Below, piece by piece: positions 49,926 to 61,948 of a stretch of DNA of 64,000 nucleotides (the first letter of the stretch is position 1; each line of letters begins with the position of its first letter). This DNA comes from Artemia franciscana. Taxonomy: Eukaryota; Arthropoda; Branchiopoda; Anostraca; Artemiidae. Both the position numbers and the translations under genes were made by a program. The notes below the pieces were generated by a model. That model saw nothing but the letters and a program-made list of their open reading frames with translations, searched no databases and was not told the DNA's origin. The stretch spans positions 58,726,675 through 58,790,674 of the forward strand of contig NC_088867.1 of assembly GCF_032884065.1 (NCBI RefSeq). The letters are read 5' to 3'.

Positions 49926-52080
49926 AACAGAAAAGCGGAATAAGCAAAATTAAGAAGATTAAGTTACAGGCGTAAGGCTCCGCTGTAATTTGACACCACC
50001 TTTCTATCCCCCATGGATCCATAGCTGGAAAGTTGGGTGTATTTCAAAAAGAAAAAATTGAGCTCCCAAGGAATTTTTCGACTAGCCCCACCCCTATCAG
50101 AGATCAAGTAAAACATAGCAGCCTAAGCTTATCGTAAAAATAACAGTAAATGACATTTTAATGTGCCTGCTCATTATGGCACATTTAATAAGCCGAATCA
50201 CGTTTTTCTTTTTTTTTGTGGGTTTAAAATATGTGGACAATTACTTTAGAACCATCTGTCTCAATATTGGAATTCTTGAATATTCCTTTAAGATACTTTT
50301 TCCTAGTGCACAGAAGTTCCATATTTGGGAATACTTTCCTAATTTGTAGCATGGAACGTAGAGAATAATTTCATCGATTTTACGAAAATTAAAGCGAAAA
50401 TGAATGGAGATAGGGATGTTTTTCTGCTAGCTAATCCTATTAGAATATCGCATCCTTAGGCAAACATACAGTTTTTTTTTACCTCTGATTGGAATAAAAG
50501 AAAGATATGGTTAATAAAAAAGAGTTCATTTTCGAAAGTAATGCATAATCACGGATAAGTATCTAAATAATCATTTTAACAATTGAAGAATTTTTTCAAA
50601 TCTTTGAACAAACCTTGTAACGCCTTCTTCCTTGTTGATTGACGACATGAAAACATAATCAAAATGCAGAAGAATGGATGCCCCCAAATAGACAAAAAAA
50701 TTCAAACGAACTTTCCACAACCGCAAGATTCTGACAGCTGTTCACTGGGACCAAAAAGGTGTATTACTCATGGAGTTTTGACTCAATGAGCAGTAGGCTA
50801 AGGAAGGAGTATTCCCAGCTCATATACAGGACAATTCTTAGAGCATGTTCGTCCACCTCTTCAGGTTTAACGTTACTCTTTGCATTTATTTGAAAAAAGA
50901 CGTCTTTTTTCGAAATTTGATCTTACGCAGATATAAGGCTTATGATATGAGATTTTCTTCAATGTAAGTAGGCGAAATATTTCAGAAACTTTTTGTACTA
51001 TAGGACAGGAGTTGACAGCTCCCTTAAGTGATCTCTCGTAAAGTAACTGCTTGTGAACGAGAGTTATTCTCGGGAGTTGGTAACTCCAGACTGTCTGTTG
51101 TATTAATATGGAAACTAAGGAGCAATTAGTGTAGATTCTTAATATAGATAACTTCGAAGACCACATTGCTTTTCCATGACGAAAATATAACAGTTCAAAA
51201 TAGGGATGAAACCTTTTAATTGACGGTGAAACAAAAATAAAATTTATTAACTGAATATTTCGAACACATATACAGTGTCCACCATCAGCAGTAAAACTGC
51301 TGAAAAAAGGTTGCTATGCCCTATGAATTCCAAAATTCATTTATGGGATCATTCTCATAAAAATAGTTCATTCTTAGTTTTAAACCTGTGTGTTTCAGGT
51401 AGAGCAAAATTCGAGTATTCCAAGGTTTAAACAGCTAATGTATACCCCCTTCCCCAAGGAAATCTAACCTCAAGAGATAGCAAACTTTTCTTTTTCAATA
51501 TAACTTACTTTTCGGCCTCAATACTAGTTCCTGAAATGCTCTCTCCATATTAACAGGGTGAACTATGTTTATAACATTTGTTTTTATTAATTTACTGAAT
51601 GACTTACTGGTATGATCGTTATTACCAAGTAAGCACAAAACCTTGACTGATGCCTTTACCCATTGAAAGTTTTATCAAAATTTCAGAATTCTAGAAAAGA
51701 CTTGCAGGAAATTAAGGTTATAAAATATCAAAGTTCGGTGTTAGGAACCTAATAATTATATAAGGTATAAGTATATAACATTAGTGTCAATATTTCAGGG
51801 TCTATAGCATTCCTCCATTTCTTAGCAAATTTTACATTGTTCCAAGAATGCCTTATTAAATTCAGAAATTCTACCGACAGAGCTCATAAATTAAGAAAAT
51901 CCATCAAAACTTTCAACAGTTCTTTGATCAAAGAAATTTCAATTCCTCGAATTACTTCGTTCAGTTTAAAGGACAGTATTTTAGACAAAAAAACAAAAAA
52001 AAAAAACAAAAAAAAAACGAAAAAAAAAACAAAAAAACGAGATAGTAAAAATAAAAGGTAGACATTTTCCCAAACCTGGC
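49926..52080. other. Phosphatase intron, no recognised gene
   Basis: AT-rich. 51985-52040 is an A-rich (AAAAAAAC)n tract. No repeat family seen elsewhere in the window was identified here. Confidence 0.45.
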
Positions 52081-52096
52081 TATACAAGGAAACAAA

Positions 52097-52238
52097 ACCA
52101 AGTTTTTCAAATTTTTTGATTAAACGAAAGCATGTAGTTCGATTAAACGAAATCCAAAGGAATGAAAGCAAGTTTTCCGAGTTTTTCGATTAAAACGAAA
52201 GCGAGTAGCTCCATTAAACGAAATCCAAGGACGAAAGC
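52097..52238. repeat. Two-copy tandem repeat, ~70 bp
   Basis: AAGTTTTTCAAATTTTTTGA, TTAAACGAAAGCATGTAG... and its copy AAGTTTTCCGAGTTTTTCGA, TTAAAACGAAAGCGAGTAG..., each with two ATTAAACGAAATCC-type sub-repeats. Confidence 0.7.
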
Positions 52239-53689
52239 AAGTAGATCATTCAAGAGCAAAAATTAGGCTAATTCTACAATAAATCAAATTCAGATGGTTA
52301 TTTCCCAACAATGTTGGCATTTTATATTTCTTTTTTGATATTTTCTTTTCGTTTGGTTTTCAGTTATGTTCGGTTGCGTTCGCAAATGTGCAGTCTTATA
52401 GCCCTGGAACACCCACAAGCTCTTTAACCCACCTTACGTTTGAATTACTAAAATAGGGTAATCTATTTCCAAAAAAACTTCAGCTGCCATTTACTAAGGC
52501 ATAAAGACAAGGGTCTGAATGGCAGCCTTTGAGAAAAATGTAACCCAAAAATGAAGTTTTGAAGTTGTTCACACCTCGTCCTCCAGCAATATTTTTAAGA
52601 ATACCTGTTTGGTCGGTGTGACTCAATAATAAATTTATTTTGCGTTATTTTGGTTATTTTCTGTATTGCAACTAACCAATTGTTTTGTATAATTCATTCA
52701 AATTAACTTTGGTTATTTCTTGGATTGGACAGGAATACCTTTACTGTATATGTATTTCTTGTTTTCTTTACCTTGGCTTTTATTATATTCTTTCTTTTTC
52801 GGTTATTATATCGTGTTTTATTTTACTCCTTTTACAAATTCTTTTTAGTTTACCAACATTTTTGGACCTCATGCTGACAAACGAAATATCAATAATACAT
52901 TTTATTTTCATCTACGACTGATTCCATTGAATTAATTTTGCTAGTAAGGCTTCTGATAATTTTATTGAAAATTATAAAATTTAATAGGTAACTGAACATT
53001 TAGATATAATTTGTATCACAGAATTGAAGCTAAAATTCCTCTCAAAATAACAATTCATCTGTTTTTTTTTCTTTTTGTTTCCAAGAGTTATTCCAAGTTA
53101 AATTCTAGTCTGCAAGAGTTAGGCCAAGGTTAGCTTGGGAAAATCCTGGCAGATTAAGTAGGCTAGTTAACTTAAAGCTGGTAGGCATAGAGGAGAAAAA
53201 AACTCTTCTCGCTCTAAACTACATTTTAAAGCACCCAAAAAAGATAAGTATGAAGCAGTTAACTGATGGCAATAAAAAAGACATAAGATGCTAAGCTTTA
53301 GTTCGCGCGGTTATTTTCCGTTTCGACGCTGGACGTTGAATGTTACGACTCCTACAGTTTTCCCAGTCTAAGAAATTAGGACATTTTAATAGAAAAAATT
53401 TCCAGGGTTTAAAACATAGCTTTGAGTTTAAATAAACATAGTTTGACTTCATCCTACTAAAATTCATCGTATATAAAATAATATTGCCATCTAGCTTTTA
53501 TCCATCATAGATACCACTGTTAACCGCTTACCAATACCTAGAAGGCTGCGGAAAATTTATTATCTAACGGTATATAGCCCACCAATGATTAAGTATTGGT
53601 GAAAATGTAGATGCTATTAACCGGTATATTATCTTACCCCGACTAACTGACCGAAGAATGTGACTTCCTAACATATACAAAGACACACT
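52239..53689. other. Phosphatase intron; no clear gene
   Basis: 53000-53040 encodes VTEHLDIICITELKLK, which looks like the start of a non-LTR endonuclease ('..aDIicitEtkL'), but nothing around it supports a larger relic. Otherwise AT-rich unannotated DNA. Confidence 0.4.
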
Positions 53690-55650
53690 TTGATCAATGA
53701 GAATATGTCAGCTTTTTGAAACTCTTTAGAAATAAGAAATTCTTAGTGTGGTTGTGAGTAGTGAAGTGTTGACGTGGAAACGTGTCATTTGGAGGTGTGG
53801 AGTGAAAGTCACGGATGAAATTACCGAGGATCTGGAAGATGCAGCCAGACGGCATAATAGTAAAATATGATATTGAAATGTTAAGAAATAGAGAGGAAGT
53901 AATCAGTCTGGACATGTTCCAGTCAATTATTGGGACATGACCTCAATGGATGACAAGTAGAGTGTTAAAAAGAGATGGGCAGAGCATTCTGAGAATGCAT
54001 TAAATTTAATTTATACTGATAAAATTTAAGGATGTGATACCAAAAAGATTGGAATAGATACCGACAAATTGGAAGTGAAGGAAGGATTATTTTCCTAAGA
54101 CGAGTTAGAGGATAGAGGATAAGACGAGTTAATGTTGATAGTTTTCGAAAACTCCCGTGGTTGTGAAGTTAGAGATAAATTACTGTATTAACTTTAAATA
54201 ATAGATAAATAACTTTATTTAACCCCTTTCAAAGAACGGGGACAAGAGTGAGTGGGGTAATTATAGAAGCATTAGCTCAGTTTCTGCAGGGAGCAAACTA
54301 TATAGAATGATGATATTTATGACAGCAAGAACTACTGTAGGTAGAGTTTTAAGAGAGGAACAGTGTGGTTTTAGTAAGGATGCATTACCATATTTCCACT
54401 GCTAGATTAATAATTGTAAAGTACATGAATAATCAGACCCATATAATCAGGAATAAATAGGAATGCTGTGAAGTCCCAAGTCCTCTTCTGTAATTTACAC
54501 GGTAGTTATGTGCCCAATAGTGTCTGTCTAGGTGATAGTGAGGTGGCACCCACCACAGTACTAACATGTTTAGATCTCCTGATTGGGTCTTCGATTAAGA
54601 ATACACGAAAGCTTTTGCTTCGGATGGCTAAACGCAAACTTAGACTTACTTTCGCTACTGTGGTTACATTGCAGCTTAACCTGGAATGGAAAGCTCTTCC
54701 TCGAATATATAATAGTGTGGCTCTCCTGCATATTCTATATTTGACCCCATTTTGGGACATTTTTACTGAATCTGATAGGCGAGTATTGTGAAAGCGCTAT
54801 TTTTAGTACGCGAAGTTTTTGTTTCAGACCCCTCGGTAGTTCAAGAATAGGTATATCGTTAACCGTTTTGGTTTCCTTTTTTTTATTGTACTCTATACTT
54901 AACCATCAGTTTTAAAGATTACTGAACAAGCATTTGATTCAACAGATAGAAGAGCCTTAGTTTGGGCCCTATCCTTGTATGGCGTACCAAATGAGTAGAT
55001 TAAAGAAATTAGGTCTATATAAGCCAACAATATTACTGCGGTTAAGGCAGGAAATTTGGTAAGAAGTCGGTTTTGTGTTGAATCGGGAGTTAAGCAGGGT
55101 TATAACTTATCCCCGTTTATAGGAATTTTTATAGGGAACTTTGTCCTCAGGAAGACGGCAAAGCTTATGGGATATCATGGAATGAGACCGGAAGGTAAAA
55201 CTCTCGAAGACATATCTATTTAGATGATTTAAGTGTCCTAGATAAAACAACAGCAAAATCAATGACTTTTCCAGTTTTTCAGAGCGGGTGCAAAAATGAG
55301 TTTAAAAAATTGATTTAAAATGACTAAGTCATTAAGACTAGGAACAAAAAAAGCTGAAGAGGTGATATTGAGTTACGAGTAGAAATGTTAGAAAGGTCAA
55401 GATTGTTAGGACACGTTTTACGGTTGAAAGATGGCAGATTGCCAAAGATTGTTCATATTGACCATCCATCGGGGGCCAAACAAAAAGCCTGCAATCGGCC
55501 CCCATGGGATTGGAAGAGCTCATAAGAAGGGATTTAAAGGATAATAGAACCTATCGGGAAGGGAATTGAGTGAAGCCTCCAGCAGATTGGGGAGGAGGGA
55601 GGGTGCGCAGCTCTGTTGGCCGCAGGCAACTTGCAGCTGCAACGGGTCGT
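53690..55650 (+). mobile_element. RTE-like retrotransposon, decayed and interrupted
   Basis: Plus-strand fragments: ITEDLEDAARRHNSKI (53815-53865), KKRWAEHSENALNL, GNYRSISSVSAGSKLYRMMI and VLREEQCGFSK (54265-54380), then after an insertion QAFDSTDRRALVWALSLYGV (54925-54985), VESGVKQGYNLSPFIGIFIG, RSRLLGHVLRLKDGRLPKIV (55390-55455) and a 3' end near 55640. It is the same family as 26380-27455. Many stops. Lies in the phosphatase intron on the opposite strand. Confidence 0.75.
54440..54890 (+). pseudogene. Second RT fragment inserted in the RTE-like element
   Basis: The plus-strand frame 54468-54791 is open and ends TGA/TGTG. It contains LTCLDLLIGSSIKNTRKLLL, RMAKRKLRLTFATVVTLQLN and LPRIYNSVALLHILYLTPFW, resembling the post-palm 'yLGl.ig' and thumb region of a non-LTR RT of a different family from the surrounding element. 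No other domain accompanies it. Confidence 0.5.
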
Positions 55651-56059
55651 TAGAAGCAGCATTGACATTAGTGGTATCATTTAAATTTTATTTTAAAATA
55701 AGACCTTCAGAATCGATGAATGGGATATAAATTTTGGGAAAATATGTATAATACAAAAGTTATGAAAATGCATACACTAGCATTTATCAAATTAAAAATA
55801 CAATATCATTTTTCATATTTAGTGCTTTTTAAATATTATACTGAAAATATACCAAAAGTGCATCTTTTTTTCACAAGAATTTATTACCAACAATCACACG
55901 CTTTTAATGTACAATATACCTTTGTTTATAAATTAGCAGAAATTGAGCTATTAATGTAACTGTGATTCACTTGCCAGTAAGTCTAATTTTGCGATATTAA
56001 ATGCCTTTGCTGGAAAAAGTTGCAGAACAATTAAAAAAAATTGAAGAGCATTTATTTAC

Positions 56060-56176
56060 CTTGAGTTGCAACATAGCGGTTGACAATTCCCGACTTGGGT
56101 ATTTCCATTTGAACAAAATCAGCGTTTATGTAATCACCAGTTGAAGAAGACTGAAGAACAAACCTCGTTGAATCGT
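56060..56176 (-). CDS. Ptpmeg-like: Protein tyrosine phosphatase, PTPN3/PTPN4 (Ptpmeg) type: first recognised catalytic-domain exon
   Basis: A 117-nt minus-strand exon, acceptor CGTTTCTTATAG, donor CAAG/GTAAAT, entering in phase 1 and leaving in phase 1. It reads DSTRFVLQSSSTGDYINADF then VQMEIPKSGIVNRYVATQ(G). DYINA is the phosphotyrosine-recognition neighbourhood present in all classical PTPs, and MEIP.s.I.N.YIa.QGPLP is characteristic of PTPN3/PTPN4. The split glycine codon is completed by the exon starting at 47740, across an ~8.3-kb intron containing retroelement debris. Upstream exons (FERM, PDZ and the KNRY part of the PTP domain) were not found to the right. Confidence 0.93.
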
Positions 56177-57254
56177 CTATAAGAAACGGAGAAAATTGAA
56201 CAAATATAAAAATATATAATGTCTAGGATTGCATAAGATTACATTTCATATTACTATAGATTACATATTAAGTTAGAAAATTAATACATTTTCTGCGTCT
56301 AAAGTAACGAAAACTAGTAGTCATTGGAAATGAAAGAACGAGCCGTAAATCTGTTCGGAAGTGAAAACGACTAAATCCACTAGTAGAATTCCTACTCATT
56401 TTACCTATCTATAACCAGGAGATACCCAAAAGTGGCTAATATCGCCGATGATTTGAAGCATACCTTTTTTGAATTTTTCATTCAAAAATGTCATTTTTCA
56501 GTTTTCATTTTACATATTGGAATGATTGCTCCCCCCGTGTATTTTGAAAAATATATTTCGACCCCCCCTTAATTTTTACGGGTTGAAGCATATGAGCTTG
56601 AGAGAAAGGCTATAGAAAGAACAGTTCCAAAGTCACCAGACATTCCATAAACAGAAAATCTGGAGATTTCCCAGAAGATCATCTCAAAGAATCAGTTGAC
56701 CACCACCCTAAAAGCTGGTGGACACCTATCCGATTCTCTATAAACGGTATACCATAACAATATATTTGTTTATAACCTTTATGTGTATTTATGGCTATCA
56801 ATTACATGTTTGTATGTTTAGGGAATTTTTCAATCTGTCAGTAAATCAATCTATCAATCATATGTCTACCAGACGTATGGTACATTGTAACCAAAACTGC
56901 TTCCCTCACCTTTGCCTTTGTCTGTGGCTTTTTTTTGTTCATTTTGGAATTGGGGGAACTGAGCAATGTTTTCCGCTTCTTTATAGTATTTCACGATAAA
57001 ACATAAAATCACGAAGTTAAGAAGAAAACGAGGAAAATAAACAGCCAGTGAAAAAGCTGAAAAATTATACAAATATTTCGGTCAAGACCTCCGCTTGACC
57101 GTCCTCAGTGCAGAATAAAACTAAACAAGACCCAAAACTAAAATATGATGACCCTTTCTTAGAAACTTATGAACACCGTAGCTACACCGTAACACCGTTT
57201 TGAAGATAAGCTCCTCGAAGGCACAAGTCATGGTGTCTGGTATATCAGCTCAAG
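56177..57254. other. No recognised gene; G/C-rich dispersed repeat
   Basis: 56440-56600 resembles the repeats at 10990-11150 and 18830-18985 (CCCCCCGTGTATTTTGAAAA, ATTCATTTTTCAAAAATGTCA-like words). Remaining sequence unassigned. Confidence 0.45.
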
Positions 57255-57955
57255 ACCCCCCAATCTTACTAGAATAGTCACCCATAGACGAGATCACTGA
57301 ATCCAAGTACCTAGGCTCTCTGGTAAACCCAGTAGGAGGATACATATCAGAAACTCAGTCGATAATTGCTTCAGCAGCCGGAGTCTTCGCCCAGCTAAAT
57401 CACCCTCTATGGAACCAGAAAAATGTTCGTCTGAAGACAAGAATAAGAATATATCAGGCCCTTGTTCGGTCTGTCTTTTTATACGGCAGTGAAACGTGGG
57501 CTCTGAAAGCATCCTACATTCAAGCCCTCAACTTATTTGACCATTCATGTCTAAGGAGGATCATTGACATTAAATTCTGTGATTGAGTCAGCAATGACGA
57601 ACTCTGCAAAATCTACCATCAGCAGTTTGACTTGGTCACTATAATTAAACAAAGAAGACTCCGATGGTTCGGCCATATACCTCGCCACGTACACCACACC
57701 TTAGTCAATAAGGCCCTCAGATGTACACCTCTTCCAGGATGGAAATAGCGACATGGGAGACAGAAGAAAACGTGGCTCGCCTGCATCAAGACTGACCTAA
57801 ACACAATCGGTGACTTCAAGAAGTATGGACGAAGATGGGAAAAGCCTTGGCTCAAATTGATCGAACCACTCGTGAACGACCGAGAATCTTGACTTACTAC
57901 AACGAAGGAGCTACTGGACGCCAGGGAGAGCTGAGATGCTTGAGTCATGCTACAA
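57255..57955 (+). pseudogene. Non-LTR retrotransposon RT C-terminal part (second RTE-type family)
   Basis: Plus-strand frame: ESKYLGSLVNPVGGYISETQ, SIIASAAGVFAQLNHPLWNQ, TRIRIYQALVRSVFLYGSET, WALKASYIQALNLFDHSCLR and RRLRWFGHIPRHV then QKKTWLACIKTDLNTIGDFK. This is the post-palm (YLGS), thumb and C-terminal 'RLrW.GHv.R...' region. There is one stop (at 57583) and one missing codon context (GWK, stop), otherwise continuous, so it is younger than the copy at 53690. Confidence 0.82.
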
Positions 57956-59215
57956 GTACAAATTAAAAGTACAACATCATGAAAAACAACAATAGCAAAA
58001 ATCCTTAGGACAAATCAAAAATAAGATCTCTGAAAACCCCATAGAACTGTTTTTATTTTGTCATGGAGCAATTACCTTGTCATACATTATCTGCATGCAG
58101 TGAAACAAGTTAGAAAGAATCCCTCCTGAGGTTAATTCCAAGATAAAACTACTTGGGTTAGAGAGATGCTACCGCACTTCCCTCTTCCTCCACGCCCAAC
58201 TGAGTTCAACCGCAAATGTATCCGCATACGCCCCCCCCCCGGGATGGCCTTTAATATACAAAAAGGATATATTACAGCAATGAAATTCTTACTTTATAAT
58301 ATACAGGCTGTTTCTATTAATCAGGTTAGCGCGTTTCCTTCCGTTATGATACACTTTTCCAAATCAAACACCAGATCGAGAAGATAATCAGTTTAATGTA
58401 GGAACTCTAGCGTATGAATATATTGAAGTAATAGATAACACGTTATTAGGGGTATAATTGGAGCCATAAGAAGGGGAGGGTGCATTTTAAAGTGAATTTA
58501 TTATTATATTTGGAAAGAGTGTAATAGAAAGGATGGAGTAATGTGTTCATCTTGTCCCTATGTCAGTTATGGAATCTCGTATAAGTTTACTCTCTTTTAG
58601 AAACGGTGTCTGAAGCAGGCACACGTGCCGACGGAGTGAGTGGATCTGTGCTCCTTCAGCAACGAATTTCGAGATCTTTTTTTAAATTTCGTATATTTTC
58701 TTTATAGTTCACCAAGTTTTTGTAGGTTTGTTTTCAGTTATACCCCACAGAAATGCTCTTCAACTACAAAAAGGAGCCCCTGCGTCTTCGAGGACTAAGC
58801 CTACCAAATGTTCCTGGATTTTTCTTCGTCATAAATAATACGAAAATACTTAATAATAGCTGCACTTGGAAGGTAGACATTGAGAGATACAAGGGAAAAG
58901 ATAAAAGAGGGACTCCCTTAAAGAGGGACTCCTTTTTTTCTTCCTTATTTCTTTCCAGGCAAGATCATATCGCGCCTGATTTAAAAAGTAAAGGTAAAAA
59001 TAGGACATTGGACTTTAATGTCTCTACTGGCGATGCTGATTTCCGTTTTAAGGCCCTTCAGTCAGGAAATACAATGGAAGGGACGAGCCATTTTGTGCTT
59101 TCACTCATCCTTCCTGTTTTCCTTCCCCAAATTTATCCTTTTACACATTTAGAGCTGGGTCGACTCTGGCGAAGCTTGTAGTCACGCCACTGACCCCTGT
59201 TCAAAACCTAAAAAC
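57956..59215. other. No recognised host gene
   Basis: The plus frame 58753-59181 (142 codons) has no family signature and ends beside a tRNA-derived repeat read from the other strand, so it may be antisense to a SINE or retroelement body. Contains a C-run at 58230-58240. Confidence 0.4.
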
Positions 59216-59216
59216 A

Positions 59217-59297
59217 AGCGACACCAGGACTCAAACCCCTGTCCGCACAGACAAAGGACTTCAAGCCTAGCGTACCAGCCACTCGGCTAGGGCGGTT
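59217..59297 (-). repeat. tRNA-Ser-like repeat (SINE head)
   Basis: On the minus strand: CCGCCCTAGCCGAGTGGCTG, GTACGCTAGGCTTGAAGTCC, a longer variable arm (TTTGTCTGTGCGGAC) and GGGGTTTGAGTCCTGGTGTC. TAGCCGAGTGG is an A-box match, GGTTTGAGTCC a near B-box, and CTTGAAG would be an anticodon loop with TGA (serine). Stems are imperfect, so a tRNA-Ser-derived SINE or pseudogene is more likely than an active tRNA. Confidence 0.6.
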
Positions 59298-60820
59298 CTT
59301 TTGCATCAGGAATAGAATCAGGATAAAAGTGATTTGAATTTATTAGAACAAGCCTAAAATTTTATCATTTAAAATTTTTAACAGGAAGTTGTATAAACGT
59401 CATTATCTAATTCTTCCTAATTATGTTTTTGCTTCTTTTTTTTAATATTTGAGCGTGAGATATATATGAAATGTTAATGATCTTAACGAAGGGTTTAAAA
59501 ATCCCATTAGGAGCCCAAGGTTAAACTAATCGCAAATTACGATATTAGTCAACACATGTAATAGAGCTGTAATCTCTAACTGATAATATAGTATAAGATC
59601 TTTTAAAACAGTGGTTCTGTAAAAATGTCATGAATATTAAACAAACATAGCTTTCAAATAAATTAAATAATATAAGTATCAGTTTATATACATAATTAAT
59701 ACATATGTTGAAAGTCTGACTCAAGACCCGACGGTCCTAAGCCACAGAAAGTTCGACGTGAATTGTATGAAGATAACACACAGAGATTCAATATACATTG
59801 TATAAGTAAAATATATAAATAAAAACAGAAAATTTGGTTTACTGAGCGTTGCATTACCAATTTAATTTTACAGAACCAAATTCATCAAAATTAAAGCTTT
59901 TATGTTCCCTGGAAGCTTCTAAGGTCTAATTACATTCTGAAACCTGTGATTTTCTCAGATTTTTCTTTTGTTTTTAATGCAGTACCACTTTTTTTTCAGT
60001 GTTGCAATGTTGAACCGTGACATTAAATTAGAAAAACTAACTAGCCAAAACTGACAACACTTTCGTATGTTAAAAATCCAAACACTGACAACCTGTTGAT
60101 TCCCAAAATAAACTAATCCTTCAAAGGAAATCTGCACGTTTTTAAGGTCGTCAGTATCTTACGTTTTAAGCGTTTTTTGCTGATTTTTCCCGTACTTTTT
60201 TTCAATTTGGCACCCGCATCTACTAAAAACTATAAAACTGCTCAGAAGGATTTTCTCATTAAAAGTATAATTCCCAATTTTTCAGATATTTCCAAAAATA
60301 TAAATGGCTCTGTAAGTTTCTACTTAACCAATTCAGACAACCAGATTACACTCTCACTATTCTTGTGTTACCACTGTATTGTATATACCAATTTTTTAGT
60401 CAAAATTGACTAGTCAAAATCTCTTGACTTTTCGAGGGTATCCCCCCCCCCGTATTTTTTGAAAATCAGACAAGTTTTTTCAGGCTCGTAACTTTTGATG
60501 AATAGCATTTTTGATGAATGGCTCTGTAAGTTTCCACTTAACCAATTCAGACAACCAGATTACGCTCTCACTATCTTTGGTAATTAAAAGATTTTTAATT
60601 TAAAAATTATCTGTATTTCAAATTGTTAATTCTCTAATTCTCTAATTGTATCCTTCTTGTTTTGATCTGACTCTATTTTTAGAAGTCATGGGTTATTATA
60701 TTTGGGCTATTAATTTATACGGGTTATTATACTAAGTAAACCATAAACTCGTACTAATTATACTAATTATACTTATTATACTAAGTAAACCATAAACAAG
60801 GATCCAGAATTGGATCCTTG
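59298..60820. other. No recognised gene
   Basis: AT-rich. 60300-60360 and 60515-60575 carry a duplicated ATGGCTCTGTAAGTTTC(T/C)AC, TTAACCAATTCAGACAACCA segment (~217-bp spacing). Between them 60440-60500 is a fragment of dispersed family F2. 60799-60820 is a GGATCC hairpin. Confidence 0.5.
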
Positions 60821-60823
60821 AAA

Positions 60824-60890
60824 GCTTACGTGGTGCAGCGGATAGCGTGTTCAAATTTTAATGCGAAAGTTTAATTCCTGCCGCAGGCAA
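60824..60890 (+). repeat. tRNA-like segment
   Basis: GCTTACGTGGTGCAGCGGAT, AGCG (A-box-like, as in Arg/Trp-type tRNAs) followed ~35 nt later by AGTTTAATTCCTG (weak B-box) and GCCGCAGGC. Shorter than a normal tRNA and with poor stems; a tRNA-derived repeat is the likeliest reading. Confidence 0.35.
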
Positions 60891-61948
60891 TTTTTACACA
60901 CTTATCAAGTTAAATTCTAAACAAAACTTCTATTTTTCTAGTTTCAATTAAAAAATTAAAATTATTGCCCAGACACCATAAGTAATTTTTTGTATACTAA
61001 CTTTAGCAATTATGAACTGAAAACTAAAATGAAAAAAAAAATTCCTATGGAAACGTAAGACAATGGTTATACAGATAAGTACTTTAAGAGTTAAACCAAA
61101 AAAAGTTTGGTTCCAGGAGACAATTATAATTTTGAACTGAAAAATGAGACCAGATTATTTTATTTGAAATTTTCAGGAGTTACTCTAGTTTCAATTCACA
61201 AATCAGATTTTTCATTAAAACCCTAAAATACTGCGTTTTACATTACTATTCCATGTTTTTTAGAATGTTAAAAAATACTATTTTTACTTTCACACGCAGT
61301 AAGATGTTAATAACATTTTCTACTGCAGTGCTATAGAAAAACACAGTTTTTCGTAAAACTTTATTCTATTTTAAAAACTTTTTTTTAGTTACTTAGGCAC
61401 GATTAATTAGCTAAACTGATCATTGATACCTGGCCTTTTACCAAGAAGATTCGCTTTGATAATTAGTTATTTTGGAGATTTGAATCAAATGAGAAGGCCA
61501 AATTAATTACAATTCTTAGAAAACAACTGGTCAAATAAGCTTGCCCATTATTTTCGGCTGTCAAATAAAAAAAAAAAAACTTGGAATCCACGAGATAAGG
61601 AAGAGGTTAAATATGTTTATTGTAGCAAAGTGCTTCTGATAGATATATTTCACGTGGAATTTCAACTCAGGGATATTTAAGCTTCAAGATATATCCACAT
61701 TAATATAAGAAAAAAGTTTCGATTATTCCCACTGTACGTTTCAAACACGCATAAGCTTAATATCTTTTAAAAAGCAAATGCAAAAGTATTTTGAACTCAC
61801 ATATTTCAAGAAACTCAAAGAAATAGAATTGCCTTAAAATCAAAATCTGATTTAAAACACAATTTTAACATCAGTAACATATTTGTTGACAACTGATCAC
61901 AGAAATACCAAAGATCATGTACTGTCAAATAAGAATAAAGACAACTTT
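60891..61948. other. Region upstream of the transporter
   Basis: AT-rich, no repeats or exons recognised. The open frame extends upstream of the first ATG to 61883 without an ATG, so either translation starts at 61949 or the frame before it is simply untranslated leader. No TATA/Inr arrangement can be assigned with confidence. Confidence 0.4.

Noticed and set aside
53000..53060. Possible non-LTR endonuclease start (VTEHLDIICITELKLK)
   Set aside because: Only ~16 residues resemble the motif and no other endonuclease motif follows; kept as a note only.
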